A DNA stretch of 64,000 nt from assembly GCF_013256425.1 (NCBI RefSeq), contig NZ_CP053904.1:1736001-1800000 (forward strand). The letters run 5' to 3'. The notes under the pieces are model-generated. The model searched no databases, was not told where the DNA came from, and saw nothing but the letters and a program-made list of their open reading frames with translations. Numbering within the stretch: the first letter of the stretch is position 1; each line of letters opens with the position of its first letter. A program made the position numbers and the translations under genes. This DNA is from Hymenobacter sp. BRD67 (GTDB lineage Bacteria > Bacteroidota > Bacteroidia > Cytophagales > Hymenobacteraceae). Positions 9,996 to 18,071 of this stretch are shown piece after piece.

Positions 9996-11129
9996 ATGAA
10001 TTTAGGCCAGTGGCTTGCGGATGCTTTCGAATGGACCGATGCGGGCATGACGCGCGTGGCCGCCCGGCTGGGCCGATTGCGCCCCCTGCACCTCGATGTG
10101 TACCGCAGCTACGGCACGCCGCACCGCTTTTATGTGAAGGGGCGCCTGCTGGCCGACCGCGGCCTCACGCCCCAAACCGATGCCGACTCGCCCTGGCGCA
10201 ATTTTCAGGCGATGTACCGGCGCTTCAACAGCCGCGAGATACCCGGTGCTGAAGTCGTAATATCGCTACCGCAGCACCTTGACTTGCCAGTGGTTACGGG
10301 TCCAACCGGCTATTTTACGTTAAGCCTCGACCCGCCCGCCCTGCCAGCCCCGGTCGAATACCTGTGGTACCCGGTAACAGTGCGGCTAACGAAGCTGCCG
10401 ACCCGGTTTCGGGGCCTGCTTGGCCAGGTAGCGGGCGTGGCCCAGGTGCTCATTCCGCCACCCACGGCCGAATTTGGCGTTATTTCTGACCTCGACGATA
10501 CGGTTATCGTCACGCGGGCTACCCATATCCTGCGCATGCTGCGCACGGTACTGCTGCGCAACGCCCACTCACACGAGACGCTGGGCGGCGTGGCGGCTTT
10601 TTACCAGGCCCTGCTGTACGGGCAGAGCGGCCGGCCCGACAACCCCTTCTTTTACGTCAGCTCCTCCCCCTGGAACCTCTACGACGTACTCGACGATTTT
10701 TTGCGCCTGCAGGGCGTGCCGCCCGGCCCCCTGCTGCTGCGCGAAACGCTCATCGGCCGCACACCCGGCTCGGAAGGAAAAAACCCCGATGCCTCGCCGC
10801 ACCACGGCCATAAGCTCAAGGAAATCAGCCAGGTATTGGACACCTACCCGAACCTGCCTTTTATTCTGCTCGGCGACAGTGGGCAGCAGGACCCCGCTAT
10901 TTATGCCGAGGTGGTGCGCATGTACCCCGGCCGCATCCGGGTTATCTATATCCGCGACGTGGGCGTGCCGGCCCGGGCCAGGCACATCGGCCCGCTTGCG
11001 GCCGCCTTGCGCCGCGATACGGGCGTCGAGCTGCTGCTGGTGCCCGACTACCTCACCGCCGCCACGCACGCGGCAGCGCACGGCTTTATTACGGCGGAGG
11101 CGCTGGCCGGCATGAAGAGCCCGGAATGA
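9996..11129 (+). CDS. App1-like phosphatase (DUF2183, HAD-like)
   Basis: Protein of the App1/DUF2183 family, named after the yeast actin-patch Mg-dependent phosphatidate phosphatase; 377 aa. The catalytic DxDxT motif is in EFGVISDLDDTVIVT, followed by FFYVSSSPWNLYDVLDDFL and the acidic LLGDSGQQDPAIYAE motif, the classic order for this HAD-like domain. The N-terminal 160 residues form a beta-rich domain with YVKGRLL and a GYFTLSLDPP stretch, as in other bacterial members. No signal peptide. Phosphatidate is the substrate in yeast; the bacterial substrate is not established. Confidence 0.88.
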   Translation: MNLGQWLADAFEWTDAGMTRVAARLGRLRPLHLDVYRSYGTPHRFYVKGRLLADRGLTPQTDADSPWRNFQAMYRRFNSREIPGAEVVISLPQHLDLPVVTGPTGYFTLSLDPPALPAPVEYLWYPVTVRLTKLPTRFRGLLGQVAGVAQVLIPPPTAEFGVISDLDDTVIVTRATHILRMLRTVLLRNAHSHETLGGVAAFYQALLYGQSGRPDNPFFYVSSSPWNLYDVLDDFLRLQGVPPGPLLLRETLIGRTPGSEGKNPDASPHHGHKLKEISQVLDTYPNLPFILLGDSGQQDPAIYAEVVRMYPGRIRVIYIRDVGVPARARHIGPLAAALRRDTGVELLLVPDYLTAATHAAAHGFITAEALAGMKSPE

Positions 11130-11226
11130 GAAGAAGTGTTGGCCCGTGACTGCCGGGCGCGCGGTGGGTTGCCGCGCTTTCAACCGGCTGCCGGCCTTTT
11201 GCTTTCTCCTTCCGGGTTCTGGCTTC

Positions 11227-11234
11227 TACTTTTG
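11227..11234 (+). promoter_or_regulatory. -7 box that decides the GTG start of mtgA
   Basis: TACTTTTG is a perfect TAnnTTTG match and ends 4 bases before the in-frame GTG at 11239. Any earlier start would lie upstream of this promoter. Confidence 0.55.
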
Positions 11235-11238
11235 CGCT

Positions 11239-12000
11239 GTGGCGCACGCTATCCAATCTATTCTGCCGCCCTGGCGCACGGTAGTGCGGGTGGGGCTGCA
11301 AGCCCTGACCGCACTTTTCTTGCTGACCGTGGCCTGGGTGCTGCTTTACCGCTGGATGGCCCCGCCGGCTACCTGGCTTATGCTCGACCGCCGCGCCCAC
11401 GCGCCGGTCGGGCTGGGCTACTACGGCATTCAGCCCGACCCGCGACACGTGCACTACGACTTCACCTCGCTCGATGAAGTGGCTCCCAGCGTGCCGCTGG
11501 CCGTAGTGGCCTCCGAAGACCAGCGCTTTCTCATTCACCATGGCTTCGACGTCGATGGCATGTGGAAGGCGGCGCAGTACAACTGGCACCGCGCCAGCGG
11601 CCAGCCCGTGCGGGGCGGCTCCACCATCTCGCAGCAGGTGGCTAAAAATGTGTTTCTGTGGCAGGGCCGCTCCTACGTGCGCAAGGCCGCCGAGGCTTAC
11701 TTCACGGTGCTTATCGAGCTGCTGTGGAGCAAGCGCCGCATTATGGAAATGTATTTGAGCGTGGCCGAGATGGGCGACTGCACCTTCGGCGTGGAAGCCG
11801 CCAGCCAGCGCTACTTTCACAAGTCGGCCCGCAGCCTCAACGCGCCCGAGGCGGCCCTGCTGGCCGGCGTGCTGCCCAATCCGCTGCGCTTCCGGGCCGG
11901 CCAGCCAGGCCCGCAGGCGCGGGCCAAGCAGCTGCATGTGCTGCACAACATGCGCGCGCTGGGCGGCACCGCCTACGTAGCTACCTTGCTGAACCGGTAG
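11239..12000 (+). CDS. mtgA: Monofunctional peptidoglycan glycosyltransferase
   Basis: GT51-family transglycosylase that polymerises lipid II into glycan strands at the outer face of the inner membrane; 253 aa. One N-terminal membrane anchor (LQALTALFLLTVAWVLLYRW) precedes the catalytic domain. Signature motifs are VVASEDQRF (catalytic Glu), RGGSTISQQVAKN, KRRIMEMYLSVAEMG and APEAALLAGVLPNPLRF. There is no transpeptidase domain, hence the monofunctional form. The open frame reaches to 11146, but GTG 11239 is preferred because of the promoter box just before it and because it yields a normal short cytoplasmic tail. Confidence 0.92.
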   Translation: MAHAIQSILPPWRTVVRVGLQALTALFLLTVAWVLLYRWMAPPATWLMLDRRAHAPVGLGYYGIQPDPRHVHYDFTSLDEVAPSVPLAVVASEDQRFLIHHGFDVDGMWKAAQYNWHRASGQPVRGGSTISQQVAKNVFLWQGRSYVRKAAEAYFTVLIELLWSKRRIMEMYLSVAEMGDCTFGVEAASQRYFHKSARSLNAPEAALLAGVLPNPLRFRAGQPGPQARAKQLHVLHNMRALGGTAYVATLLNR

Positions 12001-12026
12001 CCGGGATTGAATAGTAAGTTTTCTAT

Positions 12027-12443
12027 ATGTTTACCCTCCTCGCCCTTAGCTGCGCCCTGGCTGCGCCGCCCACGCCGCGCCAGGCCATCGCCCAGGTGCT
12101 CACCGCCCAGACGGCCGCCTGGAACCGGGGCGACATCCCCGGCTTTATGGCCGGCTACTGGCATTCCGATTCGCTCGTCTTTATCGGCAAAAAAGGCCTT
12201 ACCTACGGCTGGCAGCCTACCTTGACCAACTACCGCCGCAGCTACCCCGACGCCCGGCAGATGGGGCAGCTCGACTTCAGCCAGCTGCGCATTACGCCGC
12301 TCGGCCCGGAGGTGGCGCAGGTAATCGGGCACTGGCACCTGGCCCGGCCCGGCGTAGCGGCCGGCGACGCGCAGGGCCAGTTTCTGCTTATTTTCCGGAA
12401 GCTAAATGGCCAGTGGGTCATTGTGGCCGACCATACCAGCTAA
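12027..12443 (+). CDS. Secreted NTF2-like protein (DUF4440/SnoaL type)
   Basis: Small exported protein of 138 aa with a short hydrophobic leader (MFTLLALSCALAA) and then a compact NTF2-like domain: AIAQVLTAQTAAWNRGDIPGF, YWHSDSLVFIGKKGLTYGW and the closing GQFLLIFRKLNGQWVIVADH. Proteins of this kind in Bacteroidota are usually annotated DUF4440 or nuclear transport factor 2 family; no reaction is known. It starts 26 bases after mtgA and may be cotranscribed with it. Confidence 0.75.
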   Translation: MFTLLALSCALAAPPTPRQAIAQVLTAQTAAWNRGDIPGFMAGYWHSDSLVFIGKKGLTYGWQPTLTNYRRSYPDARQMGQLDFSQLRITPLGPEVAQVIGHWHLARPGVAAGDAQGQFLLIFRKLNGQWVIVADHTS

Positions 12444-12639
12444 GCCAGGACAAAGCACTCGTTCGGCAAAATATATAAAATTAATTATATTATAACCTAA
12501 TCCGGCTTACACCATACAGCTGGCCCAGCGCGCTCCCCCATATCACCTACCGGTTGCACAAGCGCCTATCTGTTAAGTAGGTCTGTAAATTCAGCTCGAC
12601 TATTTACTCGGCACGCCTAACATATTTTCGGGTATGCCG

Positions 12640-12647
12640 TATCTTTG
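12640..12647 (+). promoter_or_regulatory. -7 box of the 45-aa orphan gene
   Basis: TATCTTTG, a perfect consensus match, lies in an AT-richer spacer 32 bases upstream of ATG 12680. Confidence 0.55.
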
Positions 12648-12679
12648 TCGCACCATTCAACTACTTAGCCCCGGTTCTC

Positions 12680-12817
12680 ATGAAAAAAACTACTGCTCTG
12701 CCTTCGCTGCTGCTGCTATTGGGCAGCCTGGGCTCGCTCCGTTACCTGAGTGCGCAGCTGGCCAAGCTTAGCCTGACTTTCGACCTGCGCGGCGAGGAAG
12801 ACCATTACTACCTCTAG
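12680..12817 (+). CDS. 45-aa small exported or membrane peptide, unknown function
   Basis: A short ORF, ATG 12680 to TAG 12815-12817. The peptide begins MKKTTALPSLLLLLGSLGSL, a textbook signal peptide or membrane anchor, and ends in a short charged and aromatic tail (RGEEDHYYL). It is flanked by its own consensus -7 box and its own terminator, so it behaves like a complete one-gene unit and not like intergenic noise. I do not recognise the family. About 235 bases before it (12444-12679) hold only the promoter region. Confidence 0.5.
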   Translation: MKKTTALPSLLLLLGSLGSLRYLSAQLAKLSLTFDLRGEEDHYYL

Positions 12818-12847
12818 CCGAGCGGGTTTACCACTTTTTTGCGCTGC

Positions 12848-12875
12848 AAAGCCCCGCCCCTGCGGGGCTTTTTGC
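12848..12875 (+). terminator. Terminator of the 45-aa gene
   Basis: A 9-bp stem AAAGCCCCG / CGGGGCTTT (12848-12856 with 12863-12871) is followed by more T. It shows that the downstream FKBP ORF cannot start at its upstream limit. Confidence 0.8.
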
Positions 12876-12973
12876 GTAAGAAGCGCACCGCCGTGCCGAC
12901 CTTCGCGGCCCGGTTACCCACTTTTCACGCCGGGCCGGCTCTGGTAAGCCGGCCGCTTTACCCTCTTTTACCC

Positions 12974-13609
12974 GTGACCCTCGACACCAATCAGCAGCAG
13001 GTCAGCTACATCATTGGCCGCGACCTGGCCCGTAACTTCGCCCAGCAGGGCCTGGAGCTGGACATCGACACCCTGGCCGCCGCCCTCAAGGAAGGCCTGC
13101 AGGGCCTGCCCAGCCGCCTTACCCAGGAGCAGATGCAAACCGCTATGCAGCAGCTGCAAGAGCAGCTAGGCGGGGACGAAGAAGACGCGGACGACAACAC
13201 CCAAAACCCTAACTCCATGAGCAACAAAGCCGAAGGCGAAGCCTTCCTTGCCGAAAACAAGACCAAGCCGGGCATCGTGACGCTGCCCAGCGGCCTGCAG
13301 TACGAAGTATTAACCGAGGGCACGGGCAAAAAGCCCACCCTGCGCTCGTCGGTAACGACGCACTACCACGGCACGCTCATCAATGGCAATGTATTCGACA
13401 GCAGCTACCAGCGGGGCCAGCCGGCTACGTTTCCGGTAAATGGCGTCATCGCCGGCTGGACCGAGGCCCTGCAGCTGATGCCTGAAGGCTCGAAGTATCG
13501 GCTCTACATTCCCTCCGACCTGGCTTACGGCAAGCGGGGCGCGGGGCGCGACATCGGCCCCGACTCGGCCCTGATTTTCGACGTCGAGCTGCTGAAAGTA
13601 AACAACTGA
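12974..13609 (+). CDS. FKBP-type prolyl isomerase (FklB/Mip-like)
   Basis: Peptidyl-prolyl isomerase of the FklB/Mip type, 211 aa from GTG 12974. The N-terminal helical dimerisation domain (QQQVSYIIGRDLARNFAQQG, then Gln-rich helices) is joined by an acidic, Asn-rich linker to a C-terminal FKBP domain with GLQYEVLTEGTGKKP, VTTHYHGTLINGNVFDSSY, FPVNGVIAGWTEALQLM and YIPSDLAYGKRGAG. An upstream extension of the frame overlaps the previous terminator and is not used. No signal peptide is visible from this start, so it is probably cytoplasmic. Confidence 0.85.
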   Translation: MTLDTNQQQVSYIIGRDLARNFAQQGLELDIDTLAAALKEGLQGLPSRLTQEQMQTAMQQLQEQLGGDEEDADDNTQNPNSMSNKAEGEAFLAENKTKPGIVTLPSGLQYEVLTEGTGKKPTLRSSVTTHYHGTLINGNVFDSSYQRGQPATFPVNGVIAGWTEALQLMPEGSKYRLYIPSDLAYGKRGAGRDIGPDSALIFDVELLKVNN

Positions 13610-13690
13610 GCCGAGGCGTCGGCCGGGGCGCTGACGGCGTCTACTACGCTTCCGGGCACGGCTTCGACCGCGGCCTCCGCCCCGGTCTGG

Positions 13691-14347
13691 GTGCGAAGCA
13701 GCACCGCCGTGCCCGTTAGCCCGGTACCGGCTATCACCTCAGCACCCACACCGGCTATTCTGCCACCGGCCACTGCCGGGCCGGTGGCAGAAACAGCAGC
13801 TGAAGCGGCGGCTCCCCTGCCCGCGTCGGCCGCTGAGCCGCCGGCCCCGACCGTGCAAAGCCCCGACGGCCGCCTGGTGCTGACGGCCACTTCGCTTACC
13901 GTGCTGGGGCAGGCCTTTGGGTTGCGCGAGCTGGAGCGAGCCGAGGTGCAGCCGGTGCGCTGGCTGCTGTGGTACCTGCTGGGAGGGCTGGGCCTGACCA
14001 TTATTCTACTCTTATTTTTAAACAACTGGCTGCACACGCTACCCACTATGGCTGGCCTGCTGGCTACCGCCCTGATGCTGCTCTACGGCCACCGGGGTAC
14101 CAACCGGCTGCGACTCTGGCTACTGGGCCGCGAGGTCGCGCACTTTGCCTTACCCGGCGACCTAGCTACCTGGCAGCGCCTGGTGGGTGAGCTAAACCGC
14201 CGCGTGAGCCGGGCCCACGACCAGGCGGCGGCCGAAACCGCGGCCCTGCTGGCTGCCCTGGAAGCTGAGCGGACAGCGGCCGAAGCGCCTGAGCCCGCTA
14301 CCGACGCCCACTTTCTCGACCCACCCATTCCCAACGCGCCTGCGTAA
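13691..14347 (+). CDS. Membrane protein with DUF6232-like core
   Basis: Protein of 218 aa with an Ala/Pro-rich low-complexity N-terminus (about 60 residues), then LVLTATSLTVLGQAFGLREL, two membrane helices (WLLWYLLGGLGLTIILLLFL and TMAGLLATALMLLYG) and a C-terminal coiled stretch rich in Ala and Glu. The strand-then-two-helices pattern is like DUF6232 proteins; that match is from memory. There is no ATG: the frame is open from the FKBP stop codon at 13607-13609, and GTG 13691 is only the first plausible start. The antisense ORF over the same bases is a shadow. Confidence 0.5.
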   Translation: MRSSTAVPVSPVPAITSAPTPAILPPATAGPVAETAAEAAAPLPASAAEPPAPTVQSPDGRLVLTATSLTVLGQAFGLRELERAEVQPVRWLLWYLLGGLGLTIILLLFLNNWLHTLPTMAGLLATALMLLYGHRGTNRLRLWLLGREVAHFALPGDLATWQRLVGELNRRVSRAHDQAAAETAALLAALEAERTAAEAPEPATDAHFLDPPIPNAPA

Positions 14348-14429
14348 AGCCCGTTGCCCGCTCTGTTATTTTTACTGCGCCGCTGGCCTTACCTGCTGCT
14401 ACCTGACCAAGTAATTACTTCATTAGCAA

Positions 14430-16382
14430 ATGAGTTCTAAACACTCGCACACCGCCATTTCCGGGGCAGGGTTGCTTATCGCGCTGGGTATTATCTACGG
14501 CGATATCGGGACGTCGCCGCTCTACGTGATGTCGTCCATCCTCAAAAGCGGCCGCATACCCGACCTCATCGACCCGCTGCTGGTGCTCGGCGGTATCTCG
14601 TGCGTTATCTGGACGCTCACCCTCCAGACCACCGTCAAGTACGTGCTGCTGACCCTCAATGCCGATAATAACGGCGAGGGGGGTATTTTTTCGCTCTACG
14701 CCCTGGTGCGGCGGCGTGGGGCCTGGCTCTCGGCGGTGGCTATTATTGGCGGCTCGGCCCTGCTGGCCGATGGCGTTATTACGCCGCCCATCTCGGTGGC
14801 ATCGGCGGTGGAGGGCCTACGGGCGATTTACCCGACTATCCCGACAGTACCTATCGTGGTGGGGATTATCGCGGGGCTATTCTTGCTGCAAAGCCTCGGC
14901 ACTCAGATAGTTGGCAAAGCCTTCGGGCCGATTATGTTTTTGTGGTTCACGATGCTGGGCGTACTTGGTACCGTCTGGATTGCGCATAATCCGACCATTC
15001 TGCGGGCCATTAACCCCTACTATGCCTACCAGTTGCTGGTGCATTATCCCAGTGGCTTCTGGCTGCTGGGCTCGGTATTTCTGTGTACTACCGGGGCTGA
15101 GGCACTCTACTCCGACCTGGGCCACTGCGGCAAAGGCAATATCCGCATCAGCTGGACTTTTGTGAAGATTGCCCTCCTACTCAACTACCTGGGCCAGGGC
15201 GCATGGCTGCTTGCTCACCAGGGCCAGCAGCTTAACGGCCAGAACCCATTTTATGCCCTTATGCCGTCGTGGTTTCTGCTCTTCGGTATCGGGCTGGCCA
15301 CAGTGGCGGCCGTCATCGCTTCGCAGGCACTTATTACCGGCTCATTTACGCTGGTAGCCGAGGCTATCCGCCTCAACATGTGGCCCAAAGTGCGCCTCAA
15401 CTACCCTACCGACGTGAAGGGCCAGCTTTTCGTGCCCAGCATGAACCGGCTGCTGCTCATTGGCTGCATCGGCGTGGTGCTGTTTTTCCGCGAAAGTTCG
15501 AACATGGAAGCGGCCTATGGCCTGGCTATTACCCTTACCATGCTCATGACCACCGTGCTGCTAACCGTGTGGCTACGCAAAATCAAGCGGGTAGCCTTCC
15601 CGCTGGTGGCGCTTTTCGTGGGGGTCTACGGCATCATCGAAGGTTCGTTTATGGTAGCCAACCTCCTCAAGTTCCCGCACGGCGGCTGGGTGTCGCTGGC
15701 TATCGGCTCGGCCCTGATGGCGGTGATGTACGTCTGGCTGAAAGCCTTTTACATCAAGCGCCGCCTCACCGACTTCGTGAAGATGGAGCCCTATATCGAG
15801 CCGCTCAAGCAGCTCAGCAACGACGAGTCCATCTCGAAGTACGCCACCCACCTCGTGTTTTTGACCTCGGCCGAGCGGGCCAGCGAGATTGAGCAGAAAA
15901 TCATTTATTCTATCTTCCAGAAACGCCCCAAGCGCGCGGATATCTACTGGTTTATCCACGTCGATACCACCGATGAGCCCTATACCATGGAGTATAAGGT
16001 AACCGAGCTGGCCCCCGACGACGTGTTTCGCATCAACTTCCGGCTGGGCTTCCGGGTGCAGCAGCGCATCAACCTATTCTTCCGCAAGGTGGTCGAAGAC
16101 CTGGTGCGTAACAAGGAAGTGGATATCACTTCGCGCTACGCCTCGCTCAGCAAGCAGCACGTCACGGGCGACTTCCGCTTCGTGGTGCTGGAGAAATACC
16201 TGTCTATCGAAAACGACTTCCCGACCCAGGAAAAGCTCGTAATGCAGGCCTACTTCTACATCAAGCAGTTTATTTCGGGCGAGGCCCAGTACTTCGGCCT
16301 CGATACCTCGTCGGTGAAGATGGAAAAGGTGCCACTGGTGATTGCCCCGGTGCGCGAAGTAGCGCTGACGCGGGTGAAGTAA
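14430..16382 (+). CDS. kup: Kup/HAK-type potassium transporter
   Basis: Inner-membrane K+ uptake protein (K+/H+ symport in characterised members), 650 aa. It has the family start GLLIALGIIYGDIGTSPLYV, NADNNGEGGIFSLYALVRRR and SALLADGVITPPISVASAVEG, followed by about 12 membrane helices up to residue 440 and a C-terminal cytoplasmic domain of about 200 residues. The length is usual for Kup. It reads uninterrupted. A long GC-rich hairpin follows it, before the convergent amidase gene. Confidence 0.95.
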   Translation: MSSKHSHTAISGAGLLIALGIIYGDIGTSPLYVMSSILKSGRIPDLIDPLLVLGGISCVIWTLTLQTTVKYVLLTLNADNNGEGGIFSLYALVRRRGAWLSAVAIIGGSALLADGVITPPISVASAVEGLRAIYPTIPTVPIVVGIIAGLFLLQSLGTQIVGKAFGPIMFLWFTMLGVLGTVWIAHNPTILRAINPYYAYQLLVHYPSGFWLLGSVFLCTTGAEALYSDLGHCGKGNIRISWTFVKIALLLNYLGQGAWLLAHQGQQLNGQNPFYALMPSWFLLFGIGLATVAAVIASQALITGSFTLVAEAIRLNMWPKVRLNYPTDVKGQLFVPSMNRLLLIGCIGVVLFFRESSNMEAAYGLAITLTMLMTTVLLTVWLRKIKRVAFPLVALFVGVYGIIEGSFMVANLLKFPHGGWVSLAIGSALMAVMYVWLKAFYIKRRLTDFVKMEPYIEPLKQLSNDESISKYATHLVFLTSAERASEIEQKIIYSIFQKRPKRADIYWFIHVDTTDEPYTMEYKVTELAPDDVFRINFRLGFRVQQRINLFFRKVVEDLVRNKEVDITSRYASLSKQHVTGDFRFVVLEKYLSIENDFPTQEKLVMQAYFYIKQFISGEAQYFGLDTSSVKMEKVPLVIAPVREVALTRVK

Positions 16383-16407
16383 GGAGTTGGCTTTGGTGTA
16401 TATGCGG

Positions 16408-16449
16408 TTCGCCCGCCGGGTACCTTTACGAAGGTGGCCGGCGGGCGAA
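16408..16449. terminator. Long hairpin between convergent kup and amidase genes
   Basis: A 12-bp stem (16408-16419 with 16438-16449) continues inward with ACCTT/AAGGT (16422-16426 with 16431-16435). There is no clear T tract, so a terminator role is likely but not certain. Confidence 0.55.
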
Positions 16450-16504
16450 GCTGTTGCAACATGGAATTTATCTTTGATAACCAACTATTTACGCATGAAA
16501 GCCA

Positions 16505-17581
16505 TTATTTCCGGGTAGTCGTAAAAATACTTTTCGGCAGGATGGCATGTACTCCTTTTGAGCCGTCCACCAGCTCAGTCACGTGCAGGTCTACCGCTAC
16601 GCTGGTCAACATGTAGGCCTCATCCCGGGTGAGGTGCTTTTCACTCACCAGAAAGTCAATCATATTTCGCGTAGCCAGGCTCACGGCTTCGTTCAAATCT
16701 TCGTTGAAGCCCATGGTGATGTAAGCGGTGGGAGTTTCCGCCTGGGGCCAGTTCAGGTGCTGCCCCTTGTGCACGATGAACTGAAAGGTGCCCACCAGCG
16801 ACGTTTCCAGCGCCTTCAGGTCAACTTCGCCATCTCCCTGTGCCGCGTGCCCATCACCCGCCGAAAACAACGCGCCCGGTACGTGCACCGGGATAAACAG
16901 GGTGGTGCCGGCCACCAGCTCCTTGTTGTCGATGTTGCCCGCGTGAATCCAGGGCGGGTACGAGCTGATACGGCCCGACACATCGGGCGGGGCTACTCCC
17001 ATACTGCCAAAGAAAGGCCGTAGCGGCACCTCAACACCAGGCTCAAACTGGGCAATCTGACGCTTTAAATCCAGCGGCACAATGCGCATGCGCGCATACG
17101 GAAAGTCGTCGGGGAGTGCGCCGTGGCCAGGAGTAAAGGCATTATACGCATAGGGCACTGCTAATTTCACATCCTGAATACGCACCTCCAGTACGTCGCC
17201 CGGCATGGCCTCCTCCACGTAAATAGGGCCGGTAAGAATGTGGATGCCAGGCCCTTTATCCGTAACCTGCTGGGTAATGGCGCGCAACTCGGGCTGCACC
17301 TGGGCAGGCGGCAGGCCCGCTTCTTCCAGCAGGGCGGGGGTGCAGGCCACCAGCGTCTGCATCTGCACTACTTCGCCCGACTTAATGCGCAGATGCGGCG
17401 GGGCAGTAGCATCGTAATACCCCCACGTTACGGTCTGGGGCGTTGCCAGCAACTGGTGAACCGGTGGGCCGGCCTTCGGTTTAGGTAAGGGTCGCTGGGG
17501 GCTCCGAGCACTAAAACTCACCCAGGCAAGCACGCCCAGCGACAATAGCAGCGAGTGCTTACTAACAAACGGTTTTTTCAT
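16505..17581 (-). CDS. Exported acetamidase/formamidase family protein
   Basis: Amide hydrolase of the acetamidase/formamidase (FmdA/AmdA) family, 358 aa, with an N-terminal signal sequence (KHSLLLSLGVLAWVSFSA). The core shows the family motifs HILTGPIYVEEAMPGDVLEV, FFGSMGVAPP, IDNKELVAGTTLFIPVHVPG and ALFSAGDGHAAQGDGEV (metal/active-site region). Members release ammonia from formamide or short amides; an exported version suggests scavenging outside the inner membrane, which is inference. It is followed by a spacer of about 490 bases before the M61 peptidase terminator side. Confidence 0.87.
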   Translation of the reverse strand: MKKPFVSKHSLLLSLGVLAWVSFSARSPQRPLPKPKAGPPVHQLLATPQTVTWGYYDATAPPHLRIKSGEVVQMQTLVACTPALLEEAGLPPAQVQPELRAITQQVTDKGPGIHILTGPIYVEEAMPGDVLEVRIQDVKLAVPYAYNAFTPGHGALPDDFPYARMRIVPLDLKRQIAQFEPGVEVPLRPFFGSMGVAPPDVSGRISSYPPWIHAGNIDNKELVAGTTLFIPVHVPGALFSAGDGHAAQGDGEVDLKALETSLVGTFQFIVHKGQHLNWPQAETPTAYITMGFNEDLNEAVSLATRNMIDFLVSEKHLTRDEAYMLTSVAVDLHVTELVDGSKGVHAILPKSIFTTTRK

Positions 17582-18019
17582 AGAATCCAGGTAGTTACTT
17601 AACTAGCCCATCGGGCCCAAGCACGATACGCCACCAGAGCGCCAGAGTTGACGGCCAAAAGCCAGTAGAAACCGCAGACTGCTAACGGAGCTCGGCACCT
17701 GGAATCAGGCAAGTATCTATAATAGAATACCCTACGCTCACCCCTCCCCTCCAGCTTCACGCCAAAATTATAGCTCTATCCGGCGCGAGCCTTACCCCTC
17801 ATCTGGCGCGAGTTTAGCGCTGCGTAACTCGTGGCTGTTTATTTGTGGATGGTGTACATCCACTGCCGCGCCAGTGGCAAGGCAGAACGGTACCATTAGA
17901 GCCGTTCGGCTATCTTATTCTACGGGAGGCACAGCCTCCCAAAAAATTGTCACAAGTTACGTGGTGCTAAACTCACGCCAGTACTGCCAGTGCCACCCAG
18001 CCAGTATAGCCCACAAACA
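17582..18019. other. Non-coding spacer with several palindromes
   Basis: No ORF here is supported. It holds a nested stem structure (17803-17874, separate entry), a hairpin with arms GAACGG/CCGTTC just downstream and a 7-bp hairpin GGGAGGC-ACA-GCCTCCC. I see no promoter with confidence, apart from AT-rich sequence around 17715-17780. Confidence 0.5.
17803..17874. repeat. Nested palindromic element (three-way-junction-like)
   Basis: An outer 8-bp stem CTGGCGCG/CGCGCCAG (17803-17810 with 17867-17874) encloses GAGTT/AACTC and GTGGATG/CATCCAC hairpins. It resembles a tRNA in size, but loop sizes and T-arm sequence rule that out. It may be an interspersed repeat or a small structured RNA. Confidence 0.4.
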
Positions 18020-18051
18020 AACGCAGCCCCGGCTACCGGCCGGGCTGCGTT
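18020..18051 (-). terminator. Terminator of the M61 peptidase gene
   Basis: A 10-bp stem (18020-18029 with 18042-18051), read on the minus strand, is followed by a T-rich TTTGTTTG. It lies 20 bases after the stop codon. Confidence 0.75.
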
Positions 18052-18071
18052 CTGATAGGTTACCTGCTCTC

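Noticed and set aside
13525..14046. Minus-strand ORF over the FKBP/DUF6232-like junction
   Set aside because: Ser/Ala/Arg-rich shadow translation; the plus strand has convincing membrane helices and a conserved-looking core.
17803..17874. Possible tRNA gene
   Set aside because: Length and outer stem fit, but the loops and missing TTC-type T arm do not.
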